From Bdellovibrio sp. (GTDB lineage: Bacteria > Bdellovibrionota > Bdellovibrionia > Bdellovibrionales > Bdellovibrionaceae): a stretch of DNA of 64,000 nt. Each line of letters opens with the position of its first letter. The stretch's first letter is position 1. The stretch covers positions 1 through 64,000 of the forward strand of contig JANYDD010000051.1 in the NCBI GenBank assembly GCA_025359945.1. Direction: 5' to 3'. Position numbers and translations under genes: made by a program. Under the pieces are notes generated by a model that was not told where the DNA came from, searched no databases, and worked only from the letters and a program-made list of their open reading frames with translations. Shown one piece after another: positions 30,605-40,056 of the stretch.

Positions 30605-31563
30605 TTTTGTACCTCATTTATGGCCCATCGGACCGATTCAATCATCGAGTTGGCGCTTGCTTTATTTTTTCCAAACAAATTTTTCGCAGTTCCATGATCC
30701 ACCGAAACCCTTTTTAAGGGCAACCCCAGCGTTACATGAATCCCAGATTTGTGGCCGTGGACTGTCTTAAATGGAATTAGTCCCTGGTCGTGATAAAGAG
30801 CCATATAGCCGGAATATCTCGCCCAGTTTTCTTTCTGAAAGGCCGAGTCCGCCGGCAGCGGACCCTCGATCAAATGCCCTTCAGTTTTTTTTGTTTGTAC
30901 GAATTCATTCAACCATTCAACTTCTTCGTGTCCAATAATTCCTAAATCACCAGCGTGAGGATTTAGTCCTAAAATTGCCATGGGTCGCTTAGCTTTTTTA
31001 GACCCACGTGAGCTAGCAAAAAGACTAACAGCCTGGTGAAAACAATTTTCTAATAAATTAGGGTTCAGAGTTTTCGCAACCGCAGAAACGGGTATGTGCC
31101 CGGTGGCTAAAACAACGTTAAAATGGTCTCCAAGAAAACCCATAAAGGCGTCTTTAGATTGGCAGACGCGGGTCAGAATTCCGGTATGCCCAATTTCACT
31201 AAACCCAGCCTGCCGAATGCATTCTTTGGAAAGAGGTGCAGTGACCAAAACATCTGCGGTTTTTGTTAGGCACGCTGTAGCCGCGGTTTCCACCCAAAGC
31301 GCTGGCGATACCCGAGACGAAATCAGCATCAATTTCTTCGAGTCTAATTTTTTTTGGGATGAGGCCTCGGCCCAAGATAAAAATGTTTCCACTTTAAATC
31401 GTCGTTTAAGTGATCGCAAAAGAGGATCCGAAATATGCGGTGCACAAAAAACATAAAACTGAATATTTTTCTGAGCCCCAATGCGAACCAGGGCTTTGAC
31501 GGTGACTTCAAAACCGATTCCGTCGGGATCACCTGTAGTAATTAAGATTCGCTTAAAAGACAT
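30601..31563 (-). CDS. pdxA: 4-hydroxythreonine-4-phosphate dehydrogenase PdxA
   Basis: This enzyme of DXP-dependent pyridoxal phosphate synthesis has 320 aa. It has the N-terminal TTGDPDGIGFEVTVKAL and the metal-binding histidines in SEIGHTGIL, in GLNPHAGDLGIIGHEE (about residues 199-214) and in ALYHDQGLIPFK near 255. It is located between surA-like and phosphomutase genes; surA-pdxA adjacency is also found in enterobacteria. Confidence 0.94.
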   Translation of the reverse strand: MSFKRILITTGDPDGIGFEVTVKALVRIGAQKNIQFYVFCAPHISDPLLRSLKRRFKVETFLSWAEASSQKKLDSKKLMLISSRVSPALWVETAATACLTKTADVLVTAPLSKECIRQAGFSEIGHTGILTRVCQSKDAFMGFLGDHFNVVLATGHIPVSAVAKTLNPNLLENCFHQAVSLFASSRGSKKAKRPMAILGLNPHAGDLGIIGHEEVEWLNEFVQTKKTEGHLIEGPLPADSAFQKENWARYSGYMALYHDQGLIPFKTVHGHKSGIHVTLGLPLKRVSVDHGTAKNLFGKNKASANSMIESVRWAINEVQK

Positions 31564-31572
31564 AGCTAAAAT

Positions 31573-32550
31573 TTAAACAGGATGATTAATTTTGACAAAA
31601 GAATCCTCTTTTTTACTTTCAAGCCAATTCTTCAGCTGCTTCTGAAAAGCCCGGTCAAAAAGCTTTGCGCGAAGTTCGTCTTTTTTCTTATCACACAAAG
31701 GATCTCGAACGCTTTTTTTCGCAAGAACTTTTAAGATGTAAAATCCATTCTTTGCTTTTGTTACTGGCGACAGTTGTCCAACATCTACATCCTTTATAGA
31801 GGCCTCAAGTTCGGCAGAGAACTCTCCGGATTTAAATGTTCCCAAAAGTCCGCCAGCGGTAAAATTGGGATCCTCGCTATACCTTTCAGCAACGACTTCA
31901 AAATTTTCGCCGCCTTTAAGTCGCTCGTAAGCTGCCTTGGCCCGTTCTTGGGCGCTGGACTCGCCGCCTTTTTTTGGATTGAAAAATAAATTGGCCACAG
32001 TAAATTCCTGGACTGCATTTTTCACTTGCGGAATCGTTCTTTGGCATTCCGAATAGATTTCATCTTCTGAGATCCGCAACCTAGTGGTGATTTCGGTCTC
32101 GATCAGGGAAGTCTTTTCTTTTTTTGAGCGAATCAAGTTTTGATACTCGGCTTGGTCCATTCCTTGATTTTTGAGGGCCACAAAAAGCTCTTCTTTTTTC
32201 ATTTGATTGCGTTTGGCGATTTCGCGAATTTCATCATCCACGGCGGCCTGGGTGATAGATAAATTAAGTCGCTTTATCTCAGAATCAAAAATTTTTTCGT
32301 TAATTAAATAATCAATTTGAGATTTTCGACTGGTTTTTAAGTCTTCAGCTTTTAGGTTAAGCAAAGAAAACTCGTCCAGCGGTTTCTCCTGGCTAAGGGA
32401 TTTTTCAAGATTTTTGATATCGGACTCTAAAATGATCTCGTTGTTCATGATGGCAACAATTCGATCAACAATTCGATCAGCAGACCACGCCGCCTTGGCC
32501 AGGAAAACAGAAGGTAAAAAAAGGGCTAAAGATAAAATTGGCTTTTTCAT
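31573..32550 (-). CDS. surA: SurA-like periplasmic peptidylprolyl isomerase
   Basis: This 325-aa protein starts with a signal peptide (MKKPILSLALFLPSVFLAKAAWSA) and a SurA-N chaperone region (DRIVAIMNNEIILESDIKNLE), followed by one parvulin domain (about residues 185-285: FTVANLFFNPKKGG, YSEDPNFTAGGLLGTF, GQLSPVTKAKNGFYILKVL). It should assist folding of outer-membrane beta-barrels. It has one parvulin domain versus two in E. coli SurA, so the exact orthology is not certain. Confidence 0.85.
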   Translation of the reverse strand: MKKPILSLALFLPSVFLAKAAWSADRIVDRIVAIMNNEIILESDIKNLEKSLSQEKPLDEFSLLNLKAEDLKTSRKSQIDYLINEKIFDSEIKRLNLSITQAAVDDEIREIAKRNQMKKEELFVALKNQGMDQAEYQNLIRSKKEKTSLIETEITTRLRISEDEIYSECQRTIPQVKNAVQEFTVANLFFNPKKGGESSAQERAKAAYERLKGGENFEVVAERYSEDPNFTAGGLLGTFKSGEFSAELEASIKDVDVGQLSPVTKAKNGFYILKVLAKKSVRDPLCDKKKDELRAKLFDRAFQKQLKNWLESKKEDSFVKINHPV

Positions 32551-32584
32551 GACTTTCTACCCTAGTGAGCTTAGGTGGTCGACG

Positions 32585-32629
32585 TCAAGACGGTTCAAGA
32601 CGGTTCAAGACGGGTTAGGACGGGTCGTA
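32585..32629. repeat. 10-bp tandem repeat at the end of a PPIase gene
   Basis: On the minus strand, the unit CCGTCTTGAA is repeated in three successive copies after the stop codon, and CCGTCC-TAAC continues the period into the last codons (GAC CCG TCC TAA). It fills most of the 64-bp gap before the surA-like gene. Confidence 0.7.
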
Positions 32630-33619
32630 TTTCTTTTCTTCCTTGTGGGGCTCCTTGCCAGGAGCTGGTTTTGACCCCCGAGTCTCGATACTGATTGTTT
32701 GGATCAATTCAGTGTTTTTTAAAACTTTGCTGGCGCGAATTCTTTGGTCTAACCATGACAAAAAAACCGCTTGTTCTTTTTTCGCCGCTAAGAGGGCCTG
32801 AATACTATTTTTAACTTCTTCAAATTGGGCGACGCCAGGTGCAGCTTTTCTTTCCACTTTAAAAAAATGAAAGCCGTAACTGCTTTCTAAAAGCGAACTA
32901 GGCACACCAATGGAAAGTGAGAAAGCTTTATCGAAAATATCTACTTCCCCCTTCTCTACCCAGCCGACCAAACCCCCGTTTTTAGCTTCGGGAGACACCG
33001 AGTATTTGCTCGCCAATTTGGCAAAATCCCCTTTTTTGACTTCTTCTTTTAAGGCTTCAGCTTTGGTCAAATCGTCGACTACAATCTGCCGAAGATAAAC
33101 TCGTTCCTTTCTTCGATACTTGTCCTTTTGGTCGGAATAATACTTTCTTAAATCTTCCAAAGACGGAGGAGCTATTTTTTCAGAGATCTTTTTATTTACC
33201 TTTTGATCCAGAAGGGTCTTTTCGACCAACTTTCGCCAATCGGTAAAAGATATATTCTCTTCGGCCAATTGTCTTCGAAATGAAAGATCATCCGGGTAGT
33301 TGGCCCGAAGATTATCGATCTCGGCATTGAGTTCCGTTTCGCTCACCGTAATATTTTGAATTTTTGCAAAATCCTGAACTAGACTTTGCATAATAAAATC
33401 TCGAACCACGGCTTCCTTAGCGCGCTGAACGTTAAGCGGGTCCTTAACAGAAAGTGCATCAAAATCTTTCAGTCGTCGCGAAAGCTTTTCGGCAAAATCT
33501 TTACTAGTCAATACATAGTCGTTCACTTGGACGATGGTCTGAGAGGAAATTTTTGAGGTGTTTAACGTGCATGCCGAAATGAACAAAAAAGCTGAAAAAG
33601 AAAATTGAGTCAGCTTCAC
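32615..33619 (-). CDS. Parvulin-type peptidylprolyl isomerase, lipoprotein
   Basis: This 334-aa protein begins MKLTQFSFSAFLFISAC, with a lipobox cysteine at residue 17, so it is likely anchored to a membrane like PrsA. An N-terminal SurA/PrsA-type helical segment is followed by a parvulin domain around residues 180-270 (RVYLRQIVVDDLTKAEAL, KYSVSPEAKNGGLVGWVEKGEVDIFDKAF, GFHFFKVERK). It is the second of three consecutive parvulin genes, overlapping the first by 4 bp. Confidence 0.87.
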   Translation of the reverse strand: MKLTQFSFSAFLFISACTLNTSKISSQTIVQVNDYVLTSKDFAEKLSRRLKDFDALSVKDPLNVQRAKEAVVRDFIMQSLVQDFAKIQNITVSETELNAEIDNLRANYPDDLSFRRQLAEENISFTDWRKLVEKTLLDQKVNKKISEKIAPPSLEDLRKYYSDQKDKYRRKERVYLRQIVVDDLTKAEALKEEVKKGDFAKLASKYSVSPEAKNGGLVGWVEKGEVDIFDKAFSLSIGVPSSLLESSYGFHFFKVERKAAPGVAQFEEVKNSIQALLAAKKEQAVFLSWLDQRIRASKVLKNTELIQTISIETRGSKPAPGKEPHKEEKKYDPS

Positions 33620-34488
33620 TTGCTAATTTTTGAATTCACTTTGATCGTGTATTTTTTCTTTAACGCATCAAAAAAAGTATCATATTTTACTTTTCGTTTC
33701 TCGTCATACACACCCAAACGAATCTTTCTTTTGTCGGCGTCGTTATAAGGCCGTTTGTCGATCAACTTGACGATATGAAAACCATATTGAGTTTCGATCA
33801 ACCCCTTAACTTCACCCTTTTTCATTCCCAACAAAGTTTGGTAATAATGCGGCACTAAATCGTTTTTTGACATGTATCCGACATCGCCGCCAAAGTTTTT
33901 AGTAAACACATCATCGGTGTACAGCTTAACTAGTTCAGCAAAAGGCCTTTTGCTTACTTTAACTTCGGCGAAAACTTCCTCGGCGCGCTTTTTAGCAGTT
34001 TGTTTTTGGGACGCTGTCGATCCTGCAGGAACCTCAAATAAAATATACGAGTATCGAACCTCAGGATATTTTTGATAGTAAGCCTTCATTTCGGCTTCGG
34101 TGATTGCTGGAATATTTTCGAACTGTGGGCCTAACTCAGTTTCTAAAAACCCCGCGTACAAGGCTTGCTTAACCATAAACTGGACTTTTGGATTTTGAGC
34201 AACTTTCTTCTTTTCGGCTTCTTGCAAACCGATTTCTCGGCGCACAATTTCTTCAATAAATTCTTCTCGGGTGGGTGGATTAACAAAAGCCTTTTCCACG
34301 ACGTAGTTAAATTCTTTGTTAAATTCGTCTAATGTAATTTTTCGATTTCCGGCTTCTATGTAAACCGGCGAGGTGTCGGGCCCTGGAGTTTGTGCTTGAA
34401 TTTGCACACCGATGAATAGGTTTAAAAGAAATAAACCGGCCGTTAGTTTTGGAAAAGATTTTGTAGCGGAATCCATGATGTGTTGCAT
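33616..34488 (-). CDS. Parvulin-type peptidylprolyl isomerase, exported
   Basis: This 290-aa protein has a signal peptide at about residues 12-32 (KLTAGLFLLNLFIGVQIQAQ) and a single parvulin domain (about 150-260: RYSYILFEVPAGSTASQ, KLYTDDVFTKNFGGDVGYMSKNDLVPHYYQTLLGMKKGE, QYGFHIVKLIDKRP). It is the first gene of the PPIase-PPIase-surA-pdxA-phosphomutase run and therefore probably closest to the promoter. A likely role is folding of envelope proteins. The start could be the second ATG (MDSATKSF). Confidence 0.87.
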   Translation of the reverse strand: MQHIMDSATKSFPKLTAGLFLLNLFIGVQIQAQTPGPDTSPVYIEAGNRKITLDEFNKEFNYVVEKAFVNPPTREEFIEEIVRREIGLQEAEKKKVAQNPKVQFMVKQALYAGFLETELGPQFENIPAITEAEMKAYYQKYPEVRYSYILFEVPAGSTASQKQTAKKRAEEVFAEVKVSKRPFAELVKLYTDDVFTKNFGGDVGYMSKNDLVPHYYQTLLGMKKGEVKGLIETQYGFHIVKLIDKRPYNDADKRKIRLGVYDEKRKVKYDTFFDALKKKYTIKVNSKISK

Positions 34489-34596
34489 TCTAAATCCTTT
34501 TTTATTTGAGAGTACTTTTCACCTTTCAGACTACAAGGACCCATTGCGCGCGTCAAACACCCCCTTGAGATCTTGGCTGCACCGACGAACGTCTAG

Positions 34597-35232
34597 CTAA
34601 AACTTTTTTGTGGCTTCGATCCGAAGGTTTTGCAGGGCATTTCCTAAATCAGCCAAAATTTTTGGATCGCGGGGATCGTCCGCTTTTGTGAACGGACCAT
34701 GGGGGCCGGCCCACTCGATATACAACTTTGAAAAAGGTTTTGGAAAAAAACTTTGGTTCCACGATTTTTTAAATCGCCACGCTGACGGGCTGTACACGCC
34801 GCAAACAAAAATCGGAAGTTCAGTCAGTCGACTGACTTCGATCACCCCAGATTTAACTTGGTATATTGGCCCCTTTGGCCCATCAACCGCAAAACTTGTA
34901 CTGTGCCCCTGACGCACTAATCGAAGCAAACCTTTGAGGGCTTGAATTCCACCGCGTGTTGAGGACCCTCTTGAGGTTTTACCCCCCAAAAGCCGAATCA
35001 CTTGATCGACTAATTCGCCGTCGCGACTTGTTGATGTGATCGTAGCGATATTATATTTTTTAATCAGATGAAAAATCGAAAGTTCGTCGCCATGCCAATG
35101 GGCTAAAATAAACGGCAGGCCGGCTTCATGGCGCCTTTTCATTTCCGGAGCTATGACTTCGGTCACGCGCCATGACCAAGAAATAAGTCGGTAGATGATA
35201 AAGATAAAAGTGCCTAAGAAAAGGCGTCTCAA
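34597..35232 (-). CDS. DUF374/lysophospholipid acyltransferase-like protein
   Basis: This 211-aa protein has an N-terminal membrane span (LFLGTFIFIIYRLISW) and the DUF374 hallmarks HWHGDE (about residues 46-51) and AVDGPKGPIYQVKSGVIEV (about 117-135), related to glycerolipid and lipid A acyltransferases. It probably acylates a lipid A-type or phospholipid substrate at the inner membrane; the substrate cannot be told from sequence. It lies 12 bp downstream of etfA. Confidence 0.83.
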   Translation of the reverse strand: MRRLFLGTFIFIIYRLISWSWRVTEVIAPEMKRRHEAGLPFILAHWHGDELSIFHLIKKYNIATITSTSRDGELVDQVIRLLGGKTSRGSSTRGGIQALKGLLRLVRQGHSTSFAVDGPKGPIYQVKSGVIEVSRLTELPIFVCGVYSPSAWRFKKSWNQSFFPKPFSKLYIEWAGPHGPFTKADDPRDPKILADLGNALQNLRIEATKKF

Positions 35233-35244
35233 TTTGGGTTGACC

Positions 35245-36210
35245 TTATCCTTCAAGAACTTTTTTAAACTCTTGGGTGAGCAAGGGTAAAATCTCAAACA
35301 AGTCTCCGACGATTCCGTAGGAGGCTTTTTGGAAAATGGGCGCATTCGGATCGTTGTTGATCGCGACGATATATTTGCTTCCGCTCATACCTGCTAAATG
35401 CTGAATCGCTCCTGAAATTCCCACAGCAATATATAAAGCTGGAGCTACAGTTTTTCCGGTTTGCCCCACCTGCATATTATGCGGAACCCAACCCGCATCA
35501 ACCACGGCCCGAGAGGCCCCAAGAGTGGCTCCCAAAACTAGGGCCAGAGGTTCTAACAAAGAAAAATTCTTGGCATCTTTTAAGCCGCGGCCACCAGAAA
35601 CAACAACAGAGGCCTCGGTTAAATCTAATTTTGATTGCGACGAGCGGATAACGCTTTTGACTTCTGCCAAAAGTTTAACATCGGGTTTTTGTTTCTCGAC
35701 CAAAACAGTAGGGCTTGAATTTTTTTGGCCAGTAACCCAGGTGATTTGATTGGGGCGAACTAAAGCCATCTGAGGTTGCCGTGCCATTTGCAAAGTGGCG
35801 ACAACTTTACCGGCTAAAAATGGTTTTTTTACTTCCAACTTGCCATTCTGCAATTGAATCTGTGTGACATCAGAAGCAAGGCTTGAATTCTGATGCACTG
35901 CCAGCATTGGAAATAAATCTTTGGTCAGGCTTGAAGCCGAAGCTAAAACAGTCGTTGGTTTAATTTCTGCGCACAGTCCTTTCAAGGATTCTAGATAAAG
36001 TTCAGACTGGTATAAATCAAAAGCTGTGTTTTTAAATTGAAAACACTTTTTGACCCCATAAGCGGACAATACAGAAACATCAACAGCAGGCGATCCAAAG
36101 ATTACGCAGTTAGTTTCGCCTTCCTGAGCCTGAGTCCAAGACAAAAGTTCTAAAGAACTTTTTTTTAGTTGGCCGGAATGGGTTTCTAGAAAAATGAGAA
36201 ATGAATTCAT
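35245..36210 (-). CDS. etfA: Electron transfer flavoprotein alpha subunit
   Basis: This 321-aa FAD-binding subunit passes electrons from acyl-CoA dehydrogenases to the quinone pool. The C-terminal FAD domain has the characteristic sequence VVSGGRGLKDAKNFSLLEPL, then LGATLGASRAVVDAGWVPHN, VGQTGKTVAPALYIAVGISG and AGMSGSKYIVAINNDPNAPIF (about residues 205-300). It overlaps etfB by 4 bp. Confidence 0.95.
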   Translation of the reverse strand: MNSFLIFLETHSGQLKKSSLELLSWTQAQEGETNCVIFGSPAVDVSVLSAYGVKKCFQFKNTAFDLYQSELYLESLKGLCAEIKPTTVLASASSLTKDLFPMLAVHQNSSLASDVTQIQLQNGKLEVKKPFLAGKVVATLQMARQPQMALVRPNQITWVTGQKNSSPTVLVEKQKPDVKLLAEVKSVIRSSQSKLDLTEASVVVSGGRGLKDAKNFSLLEPLALVLGATLGASRAVVDAGWVPHNMQVGQTGKTVAPALYIAVGISGAIQHLAGMSGSKYIVAINNDPNAPIFQKASYGIVGDLFEILPLLTQEFKKVLEG

Positions 36211-36980
36211 GACAGCACCTTTGCTTCATTTCGGAGTTTTTGGACTAGGGCCGAAACTTGTTCTTGCGCAGATCCCGATAACATCTGACCGGCAGGTTTT
36301 TCAGCGGGCAATTCAAGTTTGATTAAATTCCAGCTTGCTGGGGACAGATCTAAACTTGCCCATTCGATTTCTTTTATGGTCTTTTTTTTGGCTTTCATAA
36401 TTCCAGGAAGGCTTGCGTATCTAGGAGTATTTAACCCTTTGTTGGCCGAAATCACACACGGCAAAGAAATCTCAACTACCTCTTTGGTGCCACCTTCGAC
36501 GTCGCGTTCGGCAGTTAACTTTTTGTCCTGAAGTTGAATTTTTGAAACCACGCTAACGTGAGGAATTTTCAAATACTGGGCAAGCATTTGCGGCACCGAT
36601 GACGAATTTGTGTCAATCGAAAGTTTACCCGCCAGAATTATATCAAAGCCTCCGGCCATTTGAATCACCAACGACAAAGCTTGAGCGGACAAAAGCGGAT
36701 CTAAAAATTCTGCCGAGTCGATCGCGATGGCTTCATCAGCCCCCATCGCTAACGCCGTTCGTAAAGACTCTACGGTTCTTTTTTTTGGCCCCAAACTAAC
36801 CACAAAAATTTGCGAGCCCGGTTGAGCATCGCGGATTTTAATGGCCTCTTCTACGGCGTATTCATCGTAGGGATTCATCACCCATTTGATATTTTGCGTT
36901 TCCAGACTTTTGCCGTCGGCTGAAATTTTCACCTTAGTCTCTGTGTCGGGAACTTGCTTGATGCAGACAAAAATTTTCAT
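36207..36980 (-). CDS. etfB: Electron transfer flavoprotein beta subunit
   Basis: This 257-aa partner of EtfA starts MKIFVCIKQVPDTETKVKIS, the family-typical N-terminus, followed by NPYDEYAVEEAIKIRD (about 37-52), ALAMGADEAIAIDS and AGKLSIDTNSSSVPQMLAQYL. It is the first gene of an etfB-etfA-acyltransferase unit. The family-typical adenine-nucleotide-binding region is intact. Confidence 0.95.
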   Translation of the reverse strand: MKIFVCIKQVPDTETKVKISADGKSLETQNIKWVMNPYDEYAVEEAIKIRDAQPGSQIFVVSLGPKKRTVESLRTALAMGADEAIAIDSAEFLDPLLSAQALSLVIQMAGGFDIILAGKLSIDTNSSSVPQMLAQYLKIPHVSVVSKIQLQDKKLTAERDVEGGTKEVVEISLPCVISANKGLNTPRYASLPGIMKAKKKTIKEIEWASLDLSPASWNLIKLELPAEKPAGQMLSGSAQEQVSALVQKLRNEAKVLS

Positions 36981-37405
36981 CCGTTTAGGCCTTTCTGTTT
37001 TCTGAGTGTGCAGTTTCGAACCTTCGATTATGTCGAACTGTGGTCATTTTGCAATCCGCTTAGCACAGTCGATGTCTAGGTTAACACTTCGCAATGTTAA
37101 AATGTTTAATCCTCCAGACGCTAGACAGTTCAATCAATGAAAAGTTAATATTTAATAGGGTCTTTGAAAAGTAACTGTGGGAGGGAAGCTTTGTGAAAAA
37201 ATTCTGGCCTAGGCATTGGCAGAAACCTTAGCCAGCAACCCTAACCAGCAGCTGCGGCTGCCGACTGACAACGAACGTCCAGAACTTTTTCACAAAGTTT
37301 TTAGCTCCCGGATAGTTTTCAAACACCCTCAAGGAATCCATTCCATCAATTTTGATTCAATATTGAATCAGTGTTGATTCCTGACTTATTTCTTTCGGAG
37401 AAATC
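36981..37405. other. Divergent intergenic region between etfB and sdhC
   Basis: No gene seen. It must contain promoters for both directions. Its central part (37157-37329) is a 173-bp element made of two 51-bp imperfectly complementary arms, described separately. Confidence 0.7.
37157..37329. repeat. 173-bp element formed by long imperfect inverted repeat
   Basis: The arms 37157-37207 and 37279-37329 are complementary with few mismatches and small bulges. Blocks include AGGGT, TTTGAAAA, GGGAG, CTTTGTGAAAAA and TTCTGG, and their complements. The 71-nt loop contains a smaller hairpin around CAGCTGCGGCTGC. It could be a miniature transposable element, a structured RNA or a strong terminator-like structure. 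Confidence 0.75.
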
Positions 37406-38107
37406 ATGCAGTCTGTAGATTTGAATTCGGTCAAAAGTTTTCGCTGTCCCTCAAATTATTTTTTCACATCGGTGGGGAAAAAACTAGTTATGGGAATTTC
37501 TGGTTTGGTTTGGGCCGGATTTGTAATGGGTCACATGGCTGGCAATATGCTGATGTTTATCAGTCCAGGCGCTTACAATTCCTACGGGCATGCGCTGACT
37601 TCCGGCGGACTTATCTATGTGGTCGAAACCGTTTTGTTGACGGCCTTAAGCATTCACGTTTTTTTTGCGGTTTGGTTGACCGTAGACAATCGCAGGGCCA
37701 GGGGATCTCAAGGGTATGCGCTTAGTCAAAAAGGCAGCAAAGGGGCATCAATAGCATCGCGAACAATGGCCGCTCAAGGGTCATTGATTTTGGCTTTTAT
37801 TATTTTTCATTTAATTACTTTTAAATTTGGCCCGGTTTACGAAACAACCGTCAACGGCGTTCAGATGCGTGATCTTCATCGATTGATGGTCGAAGTGTTT
37901 CAGCAGCCAGGATATTTTGCGTGGTATGTTTTTTGTTTGGTGTTATTAGGCGTCCATTTACGCCACGGCATAAGTTCAATTTTTCAATCTTTAGGTGTAT
38001 TGAATTCCAACAATCAAGCCACCTTCCAAAAGGTGGGAATTGTGTATGCGATAGTTGTCTCTTTAGGTTTTCTTTCTCAGCCCATTTCTGTTTTCTTATC
38101 GAGGTAA
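37406..38107 (+). CDS. sdhC: Succinate dehydrogenase/fumarate reductase cytochrome b subunit
   Basis: This 233-aa membrane anchor has five spans and belongs to the single-subunit, dihaem b558 type. Candidate haem-ligand histidines occur on successive helices: GHMAGN, LSIHVFF, IFHLITF and GVHLRHGIS, the pattern of Wolinella- and Bacillus-like enzymes. The ATG at 37406 follows TCGGAG. It is the first gene of sdhCAB; the flavoprotein follows 9 bp later. Confidence 0.92.
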   Translation: MQSVDLNSVKSFRCPSNYFFTSVGKKLVMGISGLVWAGFVMGHMAGNMLMFISPGAYNSYGHALTSGGLIYVVETVLLTALSIHVFFAVWLTVDNRRARGSQGYALSQKGSKGASIASRTMAAQGSLILAFIIFHLITFKFGPVYETTVNGVQMRDLHRLMVEVFQQPGYFAWYVFCLVLLGVHLRHGISSIFQSLGVLNSNNQATFQKVGIVYAIVVSLGFLSQPISVFLSR

Positions 38108-38116
38108 ATCATATTT

Positions 38117-40033
38117 ATGACAAAATTAAATGGCCAAGTTCCAAGCGGATCGATTGAAGAAATCTGGAATAATCACAAATTTAATTTAAAATTAGTAAAT
38201 CCCGCCAACAAAAGAAAACATTCAGTGATCGTTGTTGGCACAGGCTTAGCCGGAGCAAGTGCCGCGGCCTCTTTGGGAGAGCTTGGTTACCAGGTAAAAG
38301 CTTTTTGTGTGCACGAAAGCCCCAGAAGGGCGCATTCGGTCGCCGCACAAGGTGGCATTAACGCCGCGAAAAATTATAAGAATGACGGAGACTCGGTACA
38401 TCGGCTTTTTTATGACACCGTAAAGGGTGGGGATTTTCGTGCGCGCGAAGCTAACGTGCATCGTTTGGCCGAAATCTCGACAACAATTATCGACCAATGC
38501 GTGGCTCAGGGAGTTCCGTTTGCTCGAGAATACGGTGGGCTTTTAGCCAATCGATCTTTTGGCGGAGCTCAAGTTTCGCGAACTTTCTATGCCAGGGGCC
38601 AAACGGGTCAGCAGCTGCTCTTGGGTGCTTATTCGTCGATGATGCGGCAGGTGGAAAAAAAGCAAGTCGAGCTTCTCACTCGCCGAGAAATGTTGGACCT
38701 TGTTGTGATCGACGGGAAAGCTCGTGGAATTGTGGTCAGAAATCTTCTGACCGGAGCACTGGAGTCTCATGTTGCAGATGCCGTGGTTCTTGCGACGGGT
38801 GGATACTCGAATGTGTTTTTTCTTTCAACCAACGCGATGGCGTGCGCGGTCACCGCCACTTGGCGCGCCTACAAGCGCGGCGCTTTTTTTGCTAATCCTT
38901 GCTTTACTCAAATTCATCCCACGTGCATTCCGGTTTCCGGAGAACTGCAATCAAAACTCACCCTAATGAGCGAATCGCTTCGCAACGACGGCCGCGTTTG
39001 GGTGCCAAAAGCAAAAGGCGACAAAAGGCAGGCCTCGCAAATCCCGGATTCAGAGCGCGATTATTTTTTAGAGCGCATTTATCCAAGCTTTGGAAATCTA
39101 GCTCCAAGGGACGTGGCCTCGCGGCAAGCCAAATTCCGGATCGACGAAGGCCATGGCGTTGGCCCTACGGGATTGGCTGTTTATTTAGATTTTAGGGACG
39201 CCATCTCTAGAGTTGGCAAAAAAGCGATTGCCGAAAAGTACGGAAATCTTTTTGAGATGTATGAAAAGATCACAGGCGAAAACCCCTATGAAATGCCGAT
39301 GAGAATTTTTCCTGCGCCACATTACACCATGGGCGGACTGTGGGTTGACTACAATTTGATGAGCACCTTGCCGGGATTGTTCGTCGCGGGCGAAGCTAAT
39401 TTTTCTGACCACGGCGCCAATCGTTTGGGGGCATCGGCACTGATGCAAGGCTTGGCAGACGGATACTTCGTTTTGCCCTACACCTTGGGAAATTATATCG
39501 CTCAGAAAGCTAAAGATAATGTCACGATCGACCATCCCAAATTTAAAGAAGCAGAACAAAATATCCGATTGCAAATTCAAACCATGATGAAAATAAAAGG
39601 TTCACGCACAGTGGACTCGATCCACAAAGAGCTTGGCCGAATTATGTGGGAATACTGTGGCATGTCGCGCAGCGAACAGGGCTTACAAAAAGCGCTAAAA
39701 CAAATCCCCGAGCTTCGCGAAAAATTTTGGAATGACGTGCAAATCCCAGGCAGCGAAAATGACGTTAACACCGAGCTTGAAAAAGCCGGACGCGTCGCTG
39801 ATTTCATCGAGCTTGGCGAATTAATGTGCCAAGACGCTTTGGAAAGAAACGAATCCTGCGGGGGACACTTTCGCGAAGAATACCAAACCCCAGACAACGA
39901 AGCGCTTCGCAATGATCAAAATTTTTGCCACGTAGCTGCTTGGGAATTCAAAGGCGAAAAAGAAAAAGCCCAGCGCCATATTGAAGATCTGAATTTTGAA
40001 AACGTAAAATTGGCTAGCCGTTCTTATAAGTGA
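38117..40033 (+). CDS. sdhA: Succinate dehydrogenase/fumarate reductase flavoprotein subunit
   Basis: This 638-aa catalytic subunit oxidises succinate or reduces fumarate. FAD-binding motif [20 protein letters not shown] (about residues 41-60); the histidine for covalent FAD attachment is in [15 protein letters not shown] (about 75-89); the dicarboxylate-site region HPTC and [23 protein letters not shown] are present. The protein is of the type that pairs with a dihaem SdhC and a three-cluster SdhB. Direction of reaction in vivo cannot be told from sequence. Confidence 0.95.
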   Translation: MTKLNGQVPSGSIEEIWNNHKFNLKLVNPANKRKHSVIVVGTGLAGASAAASLGELGYQVKAFCVHESPRRAHSVAAQGGINAAKNYKNDGDSVHRLFYDTVKGGDFRAREANVHRLAEISTTIIDQCVAQGVPFAREYGGLLANRSFGGAQVSRTFYARGQTGQQLLLGAYSSMMRQVEKKQVELLTRREMLDLVVIDGKARGIVVRNLLTGALESHVADAVVLATGGYSNVFFLSTNAMACAVTATWRAYKRGAFFANPCFTQIHPTCIPVSGELQSKLTLMSESLRNDGRVWVPKAKGDKRQASQIPDSERDYFLERIYPSFGNLAPRDVASRQAKFRIDEGHGVGPTGLAVYLDFRDAISRVGKKAIAEKYGNLFEMYEKITGENPYEMPMRIFPAPHYTMGGLWVDYNLMSTLPGLFVAGEANFSDHGANRLGASALMQGLADGYFVLPYTLGNYIAQKAKDNVTIDHPKFKEAEQNIRLQIQTMMKIKGSRTVDSIHKELGRIMWEYCGMSRSEQGLQKALKQIPELREKFWNDVQIPGSENDVNTELEKAGRVADFIELGELMCQDALERNESCGGHFREEYQTPDNEALRNDQNFCHVAAWEFKGEKEKAQRHIEDLNFENVKLASRSYK

Positions 40034-40056
40034 GCCCGACAAGTGAGGAATCCTGC

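Noticed and set aside
38497-38895. 132-aa plus-strand open frame inside sdhA
   Set aside because: It overlaps a strongly supported sdhA in another frame, has no ribosome-binding site, and contains a cysteine- and serine-rich, non-protein-like sequence.
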